This document shows, piece after piece, positions 62,203-64,000 of a DNA stretch of 64,000 nucleotides. Under the pieces are notes generated by a model, which searched no databases, had not been told where the DNA came from, and saw only the letters and a list, made by a program, of their open reading frames with translations. Every line of letters begins with the position of its first letter. Position 1 is the first letter of the stretch. The stretch lies in the NCBI RefSeq assembly GCF_000310245.1, contig NC_020505.1:682001-746000 (forward strand), read 5' to 3'. This stretch comes from Candidatus Sulfuricurvum sp. RIFRC-1 (GTDB lineage: Bacteria; Campylobacterota; Campylobacteria; Campylobacterales; Sulfurimonadaceae). Made by a program: the position numbers and the translations under genes.

Positions 62203-62987
62203 TGATATTAGACGACATCATCAAAAAAACCAAAGAAGATCTGATAGAACGCGAAGCCAAATTCAGTATGGATTGGCTCGGACGTTCATTGGCATTTAAT
62301 GCACGGGCACCTCGTGATGTGAGACCTTATCTCACCTCTACTCCCGAAGAACCGTACCGCATTATTTCGGAAGTGAAAAAAGCAAGCCCTTCGCGTGGCG
62401 TAATTCGTGAAGACTTCGATCCCGTAGCGATTGCTCAGGCGTATGAACGCGGCGGAGCGAATGCGATTTCAATCCTTACCGAGCCGCACTTTTTTCAGGG
62501 TAATCTCGATTATCTCGCGGAGATTCGCCGTTATGTGAGTATTCCGCTTCTGCGCAAAGACTTTATCATCTCCAAATATCAGCTTCTTGAAGCGCTTGTG
62601 TACGGAGCCGATTTCGTCCTCCTGATTGCGGCGGCACTGAGCAAAGATGAGCTTAAAGAGTTGTTGAACTACACTCGCCATTTGGGGATGGAGGCTCTCG
62701 TTGAGATTCACGATAAAGCCGAACTGACCAAAGCAATCTATGCGGGTGCGGACATTATCGGGATTAACCACCGTAACCTCCAGACGTTTGAGATGAATAT
62801 GAATTTGAGTTACGATTTGATACCTCTCATCCCGAACGGGAAAATCATCGTTGCTGAGAGTGGAATCTATGAACACGGTCAGTTGGAAGATTTGAACAAA
62901 GCGGGTGTAGATGCCTTTTTGGTCGGTGAATCACTGATGCGTCAAGATGATGTCGAAACAGCACTGAAAACTCTAAAAAACGGCTAA
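62202..62987 (+). CDS. trpC: Indole-3-glycerol phosphate synthase TrpC
   Basis: TrpC closes CdRP to indole-3-glycerol phosphate in tryptophan synthesis. The 261-residue (beta/alpha)8 protein has the catalytic-lysine loop [51 protein letters not shown] and the terminal phosphate site [10 protein letters not shown]. Length fits the family. It is at the end of a run of overlapping genes with unrelated functions and not in a trp cluster, which is common in Campylobacterota. Confidence 0.96.
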   Translation: MILDDIIKKTKEDLIEREAKFSMDWLGRSLAFNARAPRDVRPYLTSTPEEPYRIISEVKKASPSRGVIREDFDPVAIAQAYERGGANAISILTEPHFFQGNLDYLAEIRRYVSIPLLRKDFIISKYQLLEALVYGADFVLLIAAALSKDELKELLNYTRHLGMEALVEIHDKAELTKAIYAGADIIGINHRNLQTFEMNMNLSYDLIPLIPNGKIIVAESGIYEHGQLEDLNKAGVDAFLVGESLMRQDDVETALKTLKNG

Positions 62988-63015
62988 AAAGTACATTTGA
63001 CTGTTTTTTAAGCAA

Positions 63016-63065
63016 CCCTTGAGATTACTTTAGGATATGATTGACTTAGTCCTAATACTCAAGGG
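63016..63065 (+). promoter_or_regulatory. Nested inverted repeats covering the SD of the ATP-grasp gene
   Basis: CCCTTGAG (63016-63023) pairs with CTCAAGGG (63058-63065), and inside it TTAGGA (63030-63035) pairs with TCCTAA (63050-63055). The right outer arm contains the AAGGGG Shine-Dalgarno that lies seven bases before ATG 63072. If transcribed, the stem would mask the ribosome site, a possible RNA switch. TATGAT at 63036-63041 could also act as a -10 within the loop. Confidence 0.5.
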
Positions 63066-63071
63066 GTGAGA

Positions 63072-64000
63072 ATGCTTGAACCTGTGTGTCCAGAATTACA
63101 AAAGTTTTATGATATCTTTGATGGCGTAGATCAAAGTAAAGTTTCCGAATTTAAAGAGTTTCTAGAGGCCAATGCGGTAAATTTCAATCTTTTTAAAGAT
63201 GGAACATTTATAGAACGCTCTTTCCCTTTTGACATGATCCCCCGTATCATCCCCAAAGCAGAATTTGACGCCTTAGAAGCAGGAATTATCCAGCGCGTTA
63301 AAGCTCTCAACGCTTTTTTAAATGATATTTATAACGATCAAAAAATCGTCAACGATGGAGTTGTACCACGTGAGTACGTCGATTCGGCAAAAGCATTTTT
63401 GCCGGAGTTTATGGGTGTGAATCCTCCCAAAGGGGTTCGTACACACATCAGCGGTATCGATCTGGTCAAAGATGCGGTGAGCGGCAAATGGGTGATTTTG
63501 GAAGATAATCTTCGTGTCCCCAGCGGGGTAAGTTATCCCCTCACTATCCGTCGAGCGTTTCGTCATACGTATCCGGAATTTTTTGAATCGATGAAAATCA
63601 GTAAAATTAAACATTACGGTGATGAGCTCAAAGCAGCGATGGATTATGTCAATACCGGAGGGCTCAATGTCGTCCTCACTCCGGGACGCTACAACTCTGC
63701 GTATTATGAACACAGCTATTTGGCTAAAATCACCGGAGCGACTCTCGCTTCGGGGGATGATTTGGTGGTTGAAAATGATGAGGTTTTTTTATGCTCATAT
63801 GACGGTGAACGTCAGCGTATCGGAGCGATCTATCGGCGGCTCGATGATGATTTCCTCGATCCCGAAGAGTTCGAGCCTGATAGCTTGATCGGAGTAAAAG
63901 GGATCACGCGAGCGTATCGTGCCGGAAATGTTGCCATTATGAACAGTATCGGAAACGGTGTTGCGGATGATAAAGGGATCTATTATTTCGTCCCTCAAAT
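63072..64000 (+). CDS. Circularly permuted ATP-grasp type 2 protein (N-terminal part)
   Basis: Reading from ATG 63072 the first 309 residues are in the window and continue beyond the right edge. MLEPVCPELQKFYDIFDGVD is followed by features of the circularly permuted ATP-grasp type 2 (DUF404/407) family: GIDLVKDAVSGKWVILEDN, NLRVPSGVSYPLTIRR, GGLNVVLTPGRYNSAYYEHS and GNVAIMNSIGNGVADDK. The family occurs with alpha-E, transglutaminase and proteasome-like genes in peptide-modification clusters. None of these is visible before the edge, but they could follow. Confidence 0.85.
   Translation, partial: MLEPVCPELQKFYDIFDGVDQSKVSEFKEFLEANAVNFNLFKDGTFIERSFPFDMIPRIIPKAEFDALEAGIIQRVKALNAFLNDIYNDQKIVNDGVVPREYVDSAKAFLPEFMGVNPPKGVRTHISGIDLVKDAVSGKWVILEDNLRVPSGVSYPLTIRRAFRHTYPEFFESMKISKIKHYGDELKAAMDYVNTGGLNVVLTPGRYNSAYYEHSYLAKITGATLASGDDLVVENDEVFLCSYDGERQRIGAIYRRLDDDFLDPEEFEPDSLIGVKGITRAYRAGNVAIMNSIGNGVADDKGIYYFVPQ

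Overview
The window looks like a chromosomal piece of a free-living Campylobacterota (epsilonproteobacterium), most likely a Sulfuricurvum/Sulfurimonas-type organism. This is inferred from gene content and order: fabZ-lpxA-clpX, rrf2-flhA beside rpsO, histidine kinases with an HQWRQPL H-box, a long QueH-type protein and AT-rich TATAAT promoters without a clear -35. No species is claimed. Genes are densely packed, often with ATGA, TAATG or GTGA overlaps. I saw no rRNA or tRNA gene, CRISPR array or insertion sequence.

Layout. (1) 1-4611, minus strand: cyclophilin, queH, a Kef-type antiporter, fabZ, lpxA and the start of clpX. (2) 4717-14530, plus strand: an acetate-uptake block made of a two-component system, an outer-membrane porin, a DUF485 protein, ActP, a CBS/DUF294 nucleotidyltransferase-like protein, a DnaQ-type exonuclease and acetyl-CoA synthetase. 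(3) 14726-20568, minus: a two-partner secretion pair, with a 1386-residue GLUG-repeat adhesin carrying an unusual repeated insert. (4) 20781-25557, plus: a TonB-dependent receptor, a small exported YfiR-like protein, a kinase and a response regulator. (5) 25648-29727, minus: selU, selD, a Tat-exported transglutaminase-like protein, a TusA/YedF-MerT fusion and a MerP-like protein. This is the best candidate for an undescribed system, namely selenium acquisition or trafficking. (6) 29794-40690: yaeQ, a P-loop ATPase, a GAF-PAS-GGDEF-EAL protein, yebC, a lytic transglycosylase, a decayed HAD phosphatase, a beta-propeller protein, a methyltransferase and a pseudouridine synthase. (7) 40824-49387: a copper-type P-ATPase with a SHOCT protein, an orphan CopG/BrnA antitoxin, an RTX-like lipoprotein, a TetR-ABC1 kinase-DUF4173 operon and small accessory genes. 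(8) 49353-55585, minus: rrf2, flhA, a DHH phosphoesterase, an ABC-F ATPase and an RsuA-type synthase. (9) 55745-64000: rpsO, two small hypotheticals, kdsB, an AT-rich nucleotidyltransferase-Fic pair, a TrmN6-like methyltransferase, a YkgJ protein, a TPR protein, trpC and the start of a circularly permuted ATP-grasp gene behind a possible SD-masking hairpin.

Functional themes: acetate would cross the outer membrane by the porin, be taken up by ActP and be activated by Acs, perhaps under the adjacent two-component system. The porin and adhesin promoters both carry 11-bp tandem direct repeats over the predicted -35, the geometry expected for OmpR-family activators. In the selenium block SelD would make selenophosphate and SelU would use it on tRNA; the three genes behind them look like metal/metalloid import parts with no mercury reductase or merR nearby. 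Several palindromic REP-like elements sit between genes (10038, 27621, 35178, 43655).
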